Source: Deltaproteobacteria bacterium (GTDB lineage: Bacteria > Myxococcota_A > UBA796 > GCA-2862545). From it: a DNA stretch of 64,000 bases. Both the position numbers and the translations under genes were made by a program. Below the pieces are notes generated by a model. The model made no database searches and had not been told where the DNA came from. It saw nothing but the letters and a program-made list of their open reading frames with translations. Every line of letters begins with the position of its first letter. Position 1 is the stretch's first letter. The DNA lies in contig JAFGVK010000061.1 in NCBI GenBank assembly GCA_016938035.1, positions 39,095 through 103,094 of the forward strand, written 5' to 3'. Shown here piece after piece: positions 17,439-26,903 of this stretch.

Positions 17439-19568
17439 CTACTCGAGCCCCAGCTCCGCCCGGACCCTCCGCCCCGCCTCGGAGCGCTCCAGCAGCCAGA
17501 GCATATAGCGGCTGTCCACGCTGATACAGCGGTTCACCGCGTCCTGGTACACCCAGTCCGAGGCGATGGACTCCCACACCCCGTCAAAGGCTAGGCCCAC
17601 CAGCTCGCCCCTGCCGTTCATCACCGCGGAGCCAGAATTGCCGCCGGTGATGTCCAGATCCGCGAGGAAGTTGACCGGCACGTCCCCCAGGCGCGGGTCG
17701 GCGCTGGGGTGGGAGGGGCCGGTGAGGGCGTCCGCCACCAGATCGGCGGGGATGTCGAACGGGGCGGGGCCCGCCTTGGCCGCCAAGCCCGCCAGGGTGG
17801 TCTGAGGGAGGGCGAGCAGCCCGTTCTCTGGCGCGTAGCCCTGCACGTGGCCCCAGGTGAGGCGGAGCGAGCTGTTGGCGTCCTGGTAGAAGGGTCGGCC
17901 CTGCTCGGTGGCCCAGGCGCGGCGGATCGCGTACCACGCGGGCACCAGGCGGAGGGCCGCACCCTCGCGGGCCTTGGCGGTGGCGCGCTCCTCGCCCAGG
18001 AAGCTCTCCAGGGCAGCCGCGAGGCGGAGCCACGGGTCCTGGGAGGCGGTGAGTGTGGCGAGCTCCGCGTCGAGCAGCCCCAGGCGGTAGCCCTCGTCGA
18101 GCAGGGCCGGATCGGTGTAGAGCCGCTCCAGGGCCGGCTCCACCCCGCCCCACTCAGCGAGCAGGGCGTCGAGCGCCGCGATCTGCTGGTCCGCGGGGAG
18201 CTGCTGGTAGCGGCCGAGGAAGTAGGCGAGCAGCTCGCGCTCGGAGGGCAGGTGGTGGGATCGCTCGAAGCGCTTGAGCCCCGCCTCCAGCCGCTCGCGG
18301 TCGCGCTGCTGGTAGCCCTTGTCCCGCTCCATGTCGGGCTTGCTCGCCTCCTGGGCGTTGCGGAGGGCGGTGTGGGCAGCGGAGAGCAGGTCGGAGCTCC
18401 ACACCATGTAGGACGGGACCCTGCCCCTGCCCTGGAGGGCGAGGCCCTCGGCGACGAGGGCGTCGTAGGCGGCTAGATCGGCGCCCCAGCGCGCCTGGCG
18501 GGACCGGTCGGCCGCCACCCAGGCGCGCATCGCCTGCTCGTCCGCCTCCTTGCGGGCCAGGGCGTCGCTCGCCCCGAAGGCCTCCAGCTCGCCCCGGTAC
18601 AGCTTCAGGCCGTTCTCCACCCCGTTGATCGAAGCGCCGAGGCGGGCCGCTGCCTCGGCGTCGCGGTCGGCGTGGTGGTGCAGGATCTCGTCCACGCCCG
18701 CCATCAGCTCCGCCTTGGTGGCGAGCCCCTCCTCCACCTCCCAGCGCAAGCGTGCGGCGGTCTGCTGCCGGTTGGTGTGGCCCGGGTAGCCCGCGATCAT
18801 CGCGAAATCGCCGGGGCTCACCCCCGCGGGCTGCACCGGGAGCACGTGGGCCGGGTGGTAGGGGACGTTCTCCTCCGCGAAGGGCGCGGAGCTGCCGTCT
18901 GGGGCGACGTAGGCCCGCAGGAAGGCGAAGTCCGCCCCCTGTCGGGGCCACATCCAGTTGTCCACGTCACCGCCGAATTGCCCCACCGCGTAGGGCTCGG
19001 CGTAGACCATCCGCACGTCCTTCAGCTCCAGGGCGTCCACCAGGCGGAAGCTGCCGCCGCCGTCGTAGCGGTCGACGTGGCAGCGGCGGTTGGGCCGGGC
19101 CGCCTCGCAGGCCGCCACCAGCGCCTTCTCGTTGCGGTCGACCAGCTCGCGGCGCTGCGCGTCGGTGGTGCGGCGCTTGATCCCCTGGAGGGCCTCCTCG
19201 GTCACGTCGGTGATGGACTCCACCACCCACACCTTGCCGGTGGGGCCCACCCACAGCTCGTCCTGCCTGGTCGGGGCGCGGTAGCCGTCCCGGTAGCGGT
19301 TCTCTTCCCCCGAGGAGAGGTACTCCAGCATCCCCCCCACGCAGTGGTGGTTGGTGACCATCAGCCCGTCCCCGCTCACGAAGGAGGCGGAGCAGTAGCC
19401 CAGTGAGACGATGGCGCCGAGGGGATCGGCGAGGGGGTCCGCGAGCCTGGCGGGATCCACCTCAAGGCCCTGCTCCGCGAGGGCTGGGGCCAGCTCGGGG
19501 AGCTGCTCGGGGAGCCACATGCCCTCAGTGGCGTGGGCGCAGAGGGGGAGGAGGAGGGGGAGGATCAT
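17439..19568 (-). CDS. S46 family serine peptidase (dipeptidyl-peptidase 7/11-like)
   Basis: A 709-residue exported peptidase releasing dipeptides from peptide N-termini in the periplasm. Signal peptide MILPLLLPLCAHATEG, then GMWLPEQLP, the usual S46 mature start. Catalytic residues are visible: His in MVTNHHCVGG (about residue 75), Asp in the FGGDVDNWMWPRQGADFAFLR segment, and Ser in the GGNSGSAVMN loop near the C-terminus. The helical middle domain is present and length matches the family (about 700-720). ATG at 19568 was chosen because GGAG precedes it and the frame upstream runs into repeat family A. S46 peptidases are best known from Bacteroidota and some Proteobacteria. The residue governing acidic versus hydrophobic P1 preference was not resolved. 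Confidence 0.93.
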   Translation of the reverse strand: MILPLLLPLCAHATEGMWLPEQLPELAPALAEQGLEVDPARLADPLADPLGAIVSLGYCSASFVSGDGLMVTNHHCVGGMLEYLSSGEENRYRDGYRAPTRQDELWVGPTGKVWVVESITDVTEEALQGIKRRTTDAQRRELVDRNEKALVAACEAARPNRRCHVDRYDGGGSFRLVDALELKDVRMVYAEPYAVGQFGGDVDNWMWPRQGADFAFLRAYVAPDGSSAPFAEENVPYHPAHVLPVQPAGVSPGDFAMIAGYPGHTNRQQTAARLRWEVEEGLATKAELMAGVDEILHHHADRDAEAAARLGASINGVENGLKLYRGELEAFGASDALARKEADEQAMRAWVAADRSRQARWGADLAAYDALVAEGLALQGRGRVPSYMVWSSDLLSAAHTALRNAQEASKPDMERDKGYQQRDRERLEAGLKRFERSHHLPSERELLAYFLGRYQQLPADQQIAALDALLAEWGGVEPALERLYTDPALLDEGYRLGLLDAELATLTASQDPWLRLAAALESFLGEERATAKAREGAALRLVPAWYAIRRAWATEQGRPFYQDANSSLRLTWGHVQGYAPENGLLALPQTTLAGLAAKAGPAPFDIPADLVADALTGPSHPSADPRLGDVPVNFLADLDITGGNSGSAVMNGRGELVGLAFDGVWESIASDWVYQDAVNRCISVDSRYMLWLLERSEAGRRVRAELGLE

Positions 19569-19657
19569 CGGCGCTCCATTGCAGGAAGCAGCAGGTAATT
19601 GGAGGAAGGGAGCGGGGCCAGCGGCGCAGGCCTGCCCTCCCTCGGACAGGCACCGAC

Positions 19658-19740
19658 TCGCTGACCTCTGGTCGCGTGTCTTCGTCGGTGCGCTCGTTGC
19701 GCACCAGGTACGCTCACTCCGAGGGGAGCGGAGGTCACCC
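19658..19740 (+). repeat. Family A related hairpin element, copy A2' (partial)
   Basis: A shorter element in tandem with A2. It keeps the nested design with other bases: outer stem TGACCTC (19662-19668) with GAGGTCA (19731-19737), inner perfect hairpin GGTGCGC-TCGTT-GCGCACC (19687-19705). The 5' words (CTCTGGTCGCGTGTCTTCGT) parallel A1. Confidence 0.6.
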
Positions 19741-19755
19741 GCCGGGGCACCGATA

Positions 19756-19942
19756 GGCCGGCCACCCGACGCGCGTCCTTGTTCCTGCGTTCTTCGCAGG
19801 CGTTCGTGCGCCTCCTCCCCAGGGAACGGTGACCACACGGCGATATGCCTGGCGACTCGGCGCCCATTTGCACTCTGGACGCTCCTGCGAGCAGCGTCTC
19901 CAGTTTGTTTCGGTGGAATATTGAGGCGTGTGCGGTGAGACC
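19756..19942 (+). repeat. Dispersed intergenic repeat family A, copy A2
   Basis: Matches A1 and A3 through the words CCTTGTTCCTGCG, CCCAGGGAACGG, CCACACGGCGA, CGACTCGGCGCCC and the right-end GTGAGACC. It keeps GTTCC/GGAAC pairing and has its own strong hairpin CCTGCG-TTCTT-CGCAGG. The remainder of the 582-bp gap (19943-20150) holds nothing I can name. Confidence 0.7.
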
Positions 19943-20150
19943 CACTTGACCCGGAGCGTCACCCCCTTGTCGTTCACTGCCGGTTGGATGCAGTGGCTTG
20001 GAACGCCCACGGGTGGTGGAGCGCTGAGGTCCAGGCAGGACCTCCAGCCTCGCCCCCCAACCACCCCCATTGGGCACTGGTCACCGGAGAATACAGTCTG
20101 GGTGACCTGACAACGCGGTCGTGTGAGTAGAGGACGAGGAGGGATGGTAG

Positions 20151-21151
20151 GGCACCGGCTGGTTCGCCCTGCACACCGACCTGATCATCGGGGCGGACTT
20201 CCACTACGACATCTGGGGCTACACCGGCACCTCGACCATCTGGGACGAGGAGCTGATCATGGCGGAGGACGTCTCCTTCGACCCCTTCCTCCTCGCCGGC
20301 AACGCGCTGCGCACCGTGGCGGTGGCGACCCGCCAGGAGGACTACCCCCCCCCATCAGCTACAGCTACGCGATCATGGCGGGGGTCGAGGTGGTGTTCCA
20401 GATGACCTGGTTCCCCCAGGCCCGCGCCTCGCTCACCGGCAAGCGCATCGAGACCGGCGGGGCGCTCATCACCCAGGAGAACGCGGACATCCTCCTCGAG
20501 GTGCCCGAGGAGAACCCGGGCCTGCTGGAGCTGTCGTCGATCTACTACGCTGACATCGAGGCGGCGCTCGACCTGGTGCTCCGCCCGGCCCTCACCTTCC
20601 GGGTGGTGAGCGTCGCCGAGTATGAGCTGCTCGCCTTCGAGATCCCCATCGAGCTGGCCTCGGTGGCTGAGGAGCGCGCCTTCGCCCCGGTGGAGTACGA
20701 GCACCCGCTGCCCTCCCTGGAGAACATCATCGCCTCGCACGACTTCGGCGAGGTGGATGTGGGCAACCTCTCCAACGCCTTCGTGGATTTCTCGAACATC
20801 GGGTACATGGACCTCGAGGGCTGGGTGAGCATCGAGGGCTCCGACGCCTTCACGGTCTACCCGGAGTACGTGCACGCGACCCAGGGGAACATCGACGGGG
20901 TGGTGGTGACCTACGAGCCCACCGGCGCCGAGGTCGAGAGCGCGATGCTGGTGGTCGAGAGCAACGACTCCATGCGCCCCCTCATCGAGATCCCCCTCAC
21001 CGGCGAGGGCTTCTACGACGACTCCTGCTACACCGAGGGCGAGCAGGAGGCGACCCTGTCGACCTGTGGCTGCTCCGCCGGGGGCGGGCTCTCTGGCCTG
21101 AGCTGGGTGCTCCTCGGCGGGCTCGGGGCGCTCATCCGCCGCCGCCGCTAG
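20151..21151 (+). pseudogene. Truncated, frameshifted secreted protein with choice-of-anchor D-like domain and MYXO-CTERM tail
   Basis: The C-terminal part of a surface protein. Right after an in-frame TAG (20148-20150) a coding-like frame begins (GTGWFALHTDLIIGADFHYD...) without any start codon. At a run of nine C's (20345-20353) the good frame jumps; adding one C would make it continuous into PPPISYSYAIMAGVEVVF. The later part has an ASPM/Hydin-type (choice-of-anchor D) beta domain (FGEVDVGNLSNAFVDFSNIG). It ends in a MYXO-CTERM sorting signal: CGCSAGGGLSGLS, a hydrophobic helix, then IRRRR. That tail is cleaved and anchors proteins at the surface in Myxococcota. The 5' loss lies near repeat A2. 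The one-base shift might be a sequencing error; the missing start is harder to explain so. Confidence 0.75.
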
Positions 21152-21255
21152 GCTGTCGACAGGCTGACGGACCCGCTGTCAGGGGGCTGACGGCGGGTCT
21201 TGTCGCGTCCGGGGGAGCTGTCGGGCTGGGGGGGGGACGCGTCCGAGTCCGTGCC

Positions 21256-24219
21256 TCAGGGACACACCCAGACGGTCTCTCCGCTTCTGTACTCCTTCTC
21301 CATGTGGCCGCCCAGGCCGTCTTCCACGTGCCACCGGTGGGTGCCGCTCCAGGTGTATTCGTGGCCGTCCTCTGAGATGAGGCCCGCGGTGTCCTCGCTT
21401 GCGTAGTCGTAGTGGTAGTCGATGAATTCGCGGCTCAGGAGCCCGTTGGGGTACAGGGTGGTGGCGGTGTCGTAGTCGGCCCCGTTGAAGTGGTCGTAGT
21501 GGTCGGCCCCGTCTGCGTAGCGGGTGAGTTCGTCGGTGTAGTTGAGGCTCTCGCCATAGATCTGGAGCTCGGGGAGGGAGGGGAGGATCCTGGCCCAGCC
21601 GCTGGCCTCGCGCCCGGAGCGGATGATGTGCTCCTCGTGTGGCGCCCACTCCCAGAGTCCGGGTCCGAGGTCGGGGTCGAGGACCGGGAAGGTGACGTCC
21701 ATGCCCTGTGCAGGGATGAGGAGTCGGACCTCGAGCTGCCGCTCCTCCTCGTCGTACCAGGTCTGCCAGGAGAGGTCCTCGGTCAGGAGCTCGCGCTCTG
21801 AGAGGGTGCCCTCAGGGCGCCAGCGGGAGACCTCGGTGCGATCGCCGTCCCAGGACCACCCGACCCAGCTGGTGCGCTCCTCGGCGGGCTGCTCGCCGGA
21901 GTGCCACGCGGTGGTGCGGTAGATCGCCAGTCCGGAGGCGTGCGAGATGTAGTCATAGGTGAGCTCGCGTCCCTGTGTGTCGTAGGACCAGATCTCCTCC
22001 GCGTCGAGGGTGCCGTCCTCACCCGTGTCCTGTGCATAGGTGAGGGGACGGCCCGCGGTGTCCCAGGTGTACCAGGGGATGTCCCACTTCCTGTTGTAGC
22101 TCCAGTATCGTCTCCGGGTTTCTTCGACTTTTTCGCCCTCGGCGCTGTAGCCGTAGCGCACCTCCCAGACGTCTGGGGAGTGGTACGCATCGAGGTGGTT
22201 GGCGTGCTCGACGTGGATCAGCTGATCGAGGGCGTCATAGGTCTCGACATGGCGGTAGTCGGGCTCCTGCAGGCAGGACCAGGTGAGCCCGTCCTCTGAC
22301 CAGGCACAGACGATGTGCTCGTCGAGGTTGTCCATGACCCCGTCGCCGTCGGTGTCCTCCTCGACCGAGAGGAGGACGTCCTCCTCGAGCCAGCGGGTGA
22401 TGCGGTCGGGGCTGCCGTCGCCGTCGGTGTCCTCGTCCTCCTGGATGAGGTCGCCCTGCTCGTCGTAGGTCCAGGTGATGATCTGGTCTGGGACCCCGTC
22501 GCCGTCGGTGTCCTCCTCGAGGCGGAGCTCCTGGTCGTTCGGGTCTGTCCAGGTGGTGGCGTGGCTGTCGACCGTGCCGTCGCTGTCGAGGTCATAGGCG
22601 GTGTGCTCGACACAGACGCTGTCGTCGCAGTCCCAGGAGGTGTGCTCCTCGGGGTGCCCGTCGGCGCCGCGGTCGAGGGTCCGGGTGAGGAGCTCGCCCT
22701 CGGGCCCGTAGGTCCACTCGGAGCGCTCGTCCGGGGTTCCATCGGCGTCGTAGTCCGCTTCGTGGGCGTCGCTGATCTTGGTGTCGTTGGCGTCGTAGTT
22801 CCAGGTATGCTGCCAGTCGATCGTGCCGTCGACATGGTCGTCGTAGTCCATGCGGATGCGCCTGCAGTTGCTGTTGTACTCCACCTGGTACTGGTAGTCC
22901 GGGGTGGTCCAGTCGTGGCGCAGCCAGGTCACGGGTCCACCGTAGAGGGCGTCGTCAGGGGTGCTGCAGTCGGGCCTGTCGTGGTGGTGCTCCTCGGTCC
23001 AGAGGGTGCCGTCGATGTAGTGGCGCTTCGACTCCTGCTCCTGAACGGCGGCGAGTGAGGCGGGTGAGGGCTCGCTGTCGTCGCAGTCGTTGGCGATGAG
23101 GACCATGGCGGGCCCCGGGGGGCCGCAGCTTTGGACGGGAGCAGCGTGGTAGTCCCCGGCTCCGTCGCCGTCGAGGTCGGGGTACCACCACAGGTGCGGT
23201 GTCCCGTCGGTGGTGTCGCCGTCGCAGTCGCGGTCGAAGCCGTCGCAGTTCTCGGTGGCGCCGGGGTGGATGTGGGGGTCGAGGGGGTCGCAGTCGCCGC
23301 TGTCAGGGGCCCAGAAGTCCACGGGCTGGGGGCAGCCCACGATGGTGGTGTCGTCGACCCCGTAGCCGTCGAGGTCGACATCGAGGTACCAGGTGACGTC
23401 GTCGGGGCTGCCGCTGCAGTCCCGGTCGATGGCGTCACAGAGTTCGCGCGCGCCGGGGTGGACGGTGGGATGCCTGTCGTCGCAGTCTCCGGAGACGGAG
23501 ACGAAGCCGGTCCACCACAGGCAGTCGAGGACGGTGACACCGCTCTGATCGCCGTAGCCGTCGCGATCGAGATCGGGAAACTGCTCTACCGGCCCCTCCC
23601 CGAGGCCGTCATCGACGAGGCCGTTGCAGTCGTTGTCCTTGTCGTCGCAGCGCTCTGTGGCGGCAGGGTTGCTGTACCAGTCGCGGTCGTCGCAGTCGCC
23701 ACCGCGCAGCACATGGCGGCGGAGCAGACAGGTGTGCTCTATGGTCGCGTCCGTATCGCCGAAGCTGTCGCCGTCGTGGTCGAGGTATTGGAGAAAGGGA
23801 ATGCTGTCGATCGGTTCGTCGGTGATGCCGTCGCAGTCGTTGTCGATGAGATCACAGGACTCTGTGGCGTCAGGGTGTCGCTCGGGGTCCTCGTCGTCGC
23901 AGTCCCCTCCCGCGATGGCGTAGCCGGGAGGGAGACAGGTGTGCTGACGGGCGCCGGTTTCCTGGCCGAAGCCATCCCCGTCCAGGTCGGGATAGATGTC
24001 GAGCAGATCGTCTCCGAGGCCGTCGTCGATGAGTCCGTCGTCGTCGTCGTCGAGGAGGTCGCAGTCCGTCTCGGGGGTGTCCGAATCGAGGCTGGTGTCC
24101 TGGGGGGGAGAGGTGTCCTGAGGGGGAGCGGTGTCCCAGGGCCTTGCCTTGTCGCCGCAGCCCGCGAGGAGCCCCAGTGCTGCGACGAGTGCCCAGTGGG
24201 AGAGGTGGAGGGGCGTCAT
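21256..24219 (-). CDS. Large lipoprotein with MopE-like metal-binding repeats and YD/RHS-like region
   Basis: A 987-residue outer-surface lipoprotein. The signal ends LLAGC (Cys21), followed by a linker of repeated PPQDTS. Residues 50-390 hold about six copies of the 'putative metal-binding motif' unit, pattern YPDLDGDGFG...GGDCDDEDPERHPDATESCDLIDNDCDG, calcium-binding-like Asp loops also found in myxobacterial MopE. Residues 400-980 hold a different repeat with YDADGTPDERSEWTYGPEGELL-type units that alternate DxDGDGxPD loops with W(T/S)Y(D/G) strands, recalling YD/RHS repeats. It ends in an acidic tail with a final Cys-Pro. ATG overlaps the stop of the broken gene upstream (ATGA), so the two were once co-translated. 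Confidence 0.85.
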   Translation of the reverse strand: MTPLHLSHWALVAALGLLAGCGDKARPWDTAPPQDTSPPQDTSLDSDTPETDCDLLDDDDDGLIDDGLGDDLLDIYPDLDGDGFGQETGARQHTCLPPGYAIAGGDCDDEDPERHPDATESCDLIDNDCDGITDEPIDSIPFLQYLDHDGDSFGDTDATIEHTCLLRRHVLRGGDCDDRDWYSNPAATERCDDKDNDCNGLVDDGLGEGPVEQFPDLDRDGYGDQSGVTVLDCLWWTGFVSVSGDCDDRHPTVHPGARELCDAIDRDCSGSPDDVTWYLDVDLDGYGVDDTTIVGCPQPVDFWAPDSGDCDPLDPHIHPGATENCDGFDRDCDGDTTDGTPHLWWYPDLDGDGAGDYHAAPVQSCGPPGPAMVLIANDCDDSEPSPASLAAVQEQESKRHYIDGTLWTEEHHHDRPDCSTPDDALYGGPVTWLRHDWTTPDYQYQVEYNSNCRRIRMDYDDHVDGTIDWQHTWNYDANDTKISDAHEADYDADGTPDERSEWTYGPEGELLTRTLDRGADGHPEEHTSWDCDDSVCVEHTAYDLDSDGTVDSHATTWTDPNDQELRLEEDTDGDGVPDQIITWTYDEQGDLIQEDEDTDGDGSPDRITRWLEEDVLLSVEEDTDGDGVMDNLDEHIVCAWSEDGLTWSCLQEPDYRHVETYDALDQLIHVEHANHLDAYHSPDVWEVRYGYSAEGEKVEETRRRYWSYNRKWDIPWYTWDTAGRPLTYAQDTGEDGTLDAEEIWSYDTQGRELTYDYISHASGLAIYRTTAWHSGEQPAEERTSWVGWSWDGDRTEVSRWRPEGTLSERELLTEDLSWQTWYDEEERQLEVRLLIPAQGMDVTFPVLDPDLGPGLWEWAPHEEHIIRSGREASGWARILPSLPELQIYGESLNYTDELTRYADGADHYDHFNGADYDTATTLYPNGLLSREFIDYHYDYASEDTAGLISEDGHEYTWSGTHRWHVEDGLGGHMEKEYRSGETVWVCP

Positions 24220-24593
24220 GGGATGCGCTCCAGGAAGTCGGTGTCGTCACAGTAGCGCCACTGCGACGCACTGTTCCGCTCGTCGACGTCGGAGGGGAAG
24301 AGCGGGTAGCCGTCCTCGTCATAGCCGAGGTTCGGGAGTTCTTGATAGAGCATCACGCCGTCGATGATGACCCCCGGTGGATCGGCCACATCGAGTCGGA
24401 TGCTGATCGCTGACTCCTGGGCACTCAGGGTGAACGGAAGCTCAATAACGGTGAATTCCTCATTGGGGCGCCGTCTCTGTCTGCGCCCGTGCCCGTGCCC
24501 GTGCCCGTGCCCGTGCCCGTGCCCGAGTCCGTGCCCGAGTCCGTGCCCGAGTCCGAGTCCGAGTCCGTGTCCGTGTCCGTGCCCGCGTCAGCC
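24216..24593 (-). pseudogene. Remnant of a lipoprotein-like gene (linker repeat plus C-terminal domain), frame broken
   Basis: Reading the minus strand, positions down to the TGA at 24216 give convincing protein (NEEFTVIELPF, SIRLDVADPPGVIIDGVM, QWRYCDDTDFLERIP), with an ATGA overlap onto the downstream lipoprotein. Upstream in that frame the hexamer array reads as GHGH, but one frame over it reads DTDTDSDSDSGTDSG, the normal linker of exported proteins in this phylum. So the linker and domain are one base apart; one extra C near 24448 would join them. No start codon or signal peptide remains: the frame runs into the 3' end of the transposase. The insertion probably removed the 5' part. Confidence 0.65.
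24485..24590. repeat. Hexanucleotide repeat array (GCCCGT / G[CT]CCG[AT])
   Basis: About 17 consecutive 6-bp units on the plus strand: pure GCCCGT units first, then mixed GAGTCC/GTGCCC and GTGTCC units. On the minus strand in one frame it codes Asp/Ser/Gly-Thr dipeptides. A slip of whole units would keep frame. Confidence 0.9.
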
Positions 24594-24623
24594 AGGAACC
24601 TCGGCCACCAGGAACCGTTCGAT

Positions 24624-26801
24624 CTAAGGAGATGAGCCTACCTCCGGTCCGACGACGACGAAGCGCAGTCGCTTGTCTCCGACCCTCAACTGGCGCCGCG
24701 TGACTTCTGCACAGGCGTCTCGCAGGCGCTGGGTGTTCGCTGGGCTCCTGGGGTTGGCCTGGAGCTCATAGGTGCGCTCCTGCCGAGTCTCGCGGATGGT
24801 CACGGGAGTGGCGACGAAGAGCTCGATGAAGGTGCGGGGCTCCATGCGCAGGTTGCCGAAGTACTCTTTCAGAACGAACTCGAGGAGCATCAGCACGGTG
24901 AGCTTGGCGCAGGTGACGATGCCGTCTCGGGTGGTGTCGCGCGCGTAGATCTCGCGCGGCATCGTGGCCAGGCGCTGCTGCTCCTGTTGTGCCTTGATCA
25001 GGGCCCGCTCGGCGCTACGGCGACCCTGTGCTGCGCTCGCCAGGACGGCGCGGGACTTGTTGCGGGCACCCTGCTCGGTCGCGTCGAGCTGTTGTTGGGC
25101 GTGGGCCTCGACTTCCTTGGTTCGCTCGACTCGGGCCTCGGCGCGCGCCACGGCACGGTCCGCCTGCTCCAGCTTGGTCGACAGCACGACGTGCGCCACC
25201 GTGTCCCCGCCGTAGCCGTGGGAGTGCTCGAGTCCCAGGCCGTTGCGTCCGTTGCGGAAGCGCTGCTCCTGGTGGGGCCACCGGGAGAGGTAGGCGTCGG
25301 GGACCTCCTCAAGGGTCAGCTCCTCGACCGTCGCGTTGGTGACGAAGAGGGTGGTGGTCGGGTTCCGACTTCCCTCGCGGATCTTCTCGACGCCCCGCAG
25401 GGTGAGACCCCCTTCGGGTGTGCCCTTGCCGTCGAAGTGGACCTCGACAGCACGGATCAGGTCCCGCTGCCGGTACCGCTGCCAGGGCTGGACATGGCTG
25501 CGCTCGGCGGCCTTGACGGCCTGGCCCTTGAGCACGGTGATGAACCACTTGCCGGGCCGCTGGGCCAGCTCGGAGAGCAAGGGGACCGACGCCATCTCGG
25601 CATCCACGATGGTGAGGCGGCCCAACTCGCCTTCGCCGAGCACCTCGTCCATGCGCTGCAGGGTCGGCAGCAGCGCCTTCTGCAAGGACACCGTGCCCAC
25701 GTGGGTGTCGACGACGAGCGGAACACCGGGCCCACCCATCACGGCGACCCGGGTCAGGCATGGCATCACTCTACCGACCCGCGAGACCTTGCCGCTGGAG
25801 GCGAACTGCCGGGTCCAGTACGGGTCCTGCGTGGCATCGATGTAGAGCGCCGTCTGCAGCCACCGCGCCTCGTCCTCGCCTTCACACCATGGGGCCGTGA
25901 TTCGCTGCCACGTCTGGGCATGCGTCGGCCACAGCGCAGCGCCAGCGTCGACCAGAGCCAGCTCGGCCAAACACTTGTCCAGGGTGGTGTCGGCGTAGGC
26001 ATGTCCTCCCAATGCGGCCAACCAGGCACCGCTGGGGCCTTCGAGCCCGTCGAAGCCCCGGCGCTCGGTGATCAAGGGGGAAACGCCGAGGGCCAGCAGC
26101 TTCTGGCCGACCACCTCCGGACGGGTCTGCAGCAGCCTCAACGAGCGCAGCGAGCGACGCGTCCGCTTCTTGGCGTCGGTGTCCCGCCGTGGGTCCCGGC
26201 CCCCTTGCCCGCGGATCGCGCGGTTGTAGTCGCCGGTGAACCGGCCCTGATCATCACGCAGGGCGTCGGCTTCGGCTGGCTCCACGTCGTCCTGGTGCGC
26301 GCACGCTTCCTTGGCCAGGCCCACGACGGCCTGGCCAAGTGCGTCCACGACTCCGGTCTCCATCGCGGCCGCCGCCAGGAGCGCGAGCGCACCACCCCCC
26401 GAGAGCGCCGTCACCTCTTCCCGCGGGCCTCCTCGATGGCCTCCTCGAGGCTGGGCCAGCCCCGCTTCCTTCCACACCCGCTTCAGCACGGTCCCGCTGA
26501 CCTTGCCGCGCTCGGCTCCGAACTGCGCGACCAGCAGCGCCTGCGCCGACTCCGCCGTAATCGTTGGATCCAGCCGACGCAGCAAGCAGGCGGCGGCCAC
26601 GATGTCATCGGCCACACGGCTGGGAGGCGGTGGCATCCGTCCGTCAAGCTGCCGCTCCCAGGGCGCTCCCTCTCGGTCCCGCGAGCAACGCCACCAGTGG
26701 AGGTAGGTCGACCAGCTCTGGCGGGGCGCGACCTCCGCCAGCGCCTTGCGCCGGCTCTGGCCAGCCTCGTGCCGGGCCGCGACCTCTTCGAGGATCCGCA
26801 C
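24624..26801 (-). CDS. DDE transposase, IS4/IS1634-like
   Basis: A 725-residue transposase-like protein. The three acidic residues of an RNase H-like core can be placed: first Asp in YIDATQDPYWTRQF, second in LTIVDAEMASVP, and Glu in YLSRWPHQEQRFRNGRNG, which resembles the Y-x2-R-x3/4-E signature of IS4-group elements. A long coiled stretch rich in Glu, Ala and Arg follows (EQADRAVARAEARVERTKE). The frame shown starts at a GTG. A better start may be the ATG at 26907, but a run of nine C/G (26893-26901) puts it one base out of frame; eight would join them. I could not find terminal inverted repeats or a target duplication, so element ends are undefined. Confidence 0.75.
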   Translation of the reverse strand: MRILEEVAARHEAGQSRRKALAEVAPRQSWSTYLHWWRCSRDREGAPWERQLDGRMPPPPSRVADDIVAAACLLRRLDPTITAESAQALLVAQFGAERGKVSGTVLKRVWKEAGLAQPRGGHRGGPREEVTALSGGGALALLAAAAMETGVVDALGQAVVGLAKEACAHQDDVEPAEADALRDDQGRFTGDYNRAIRGQGGRDPRRDTDAKKRTRRSLRSLRLLQTRPEVVGQKLLALGVSPLITERRGFDGLEGPSGAWLAALGGHAYADTTLDKCLAELALVDAGAALWPTHAQTWQRITAPWCEGEDEARWLQTALYIDATQDPYWTRQFASSGKVSRVGRVMPCLTRVAVMGGPGVPLVVDTHVGTVSLQKALLPTLQRMDEVLGEGELGRLTIVDAEMASVPLLSELAQRPGKWFITVLKGQAVKAAERSHVQPWQRYRQRDLIRAVEVHFDGKGTPEGGLTLRGVEKIREGSRNPTTTLFVTNATVEELTLEEVPDAYLSRWPHQEQRFRNGRNGLGLEHSHGYGGDTVAHVVLSTKLEQADRAVARAEARVERTKEVEAHAQQQLDATEQGARNKSRAVLASAAQGRRSAERALIKAQQEQQRLATMPREIYARDTTRDGIVTCAKLTVLMLLEFVLKEYFGNLRMEPRTFIELFVATPVTIRETRQERTYELQANPRSPANTQRLRDACAEVTRRQLRVGDKRLRFVVVGPEVGSSP

Positions 26802-26903
26802 GCGCTCGTGCGCACGCGCTTCGACCTCTGCCCATCGGTCGGGCGCAAGCCGTTCTTTGAGGTGCTGCGTCAGCGGGGCCAGTGTCGAGGTCGGGGGGGG
26901 GCG

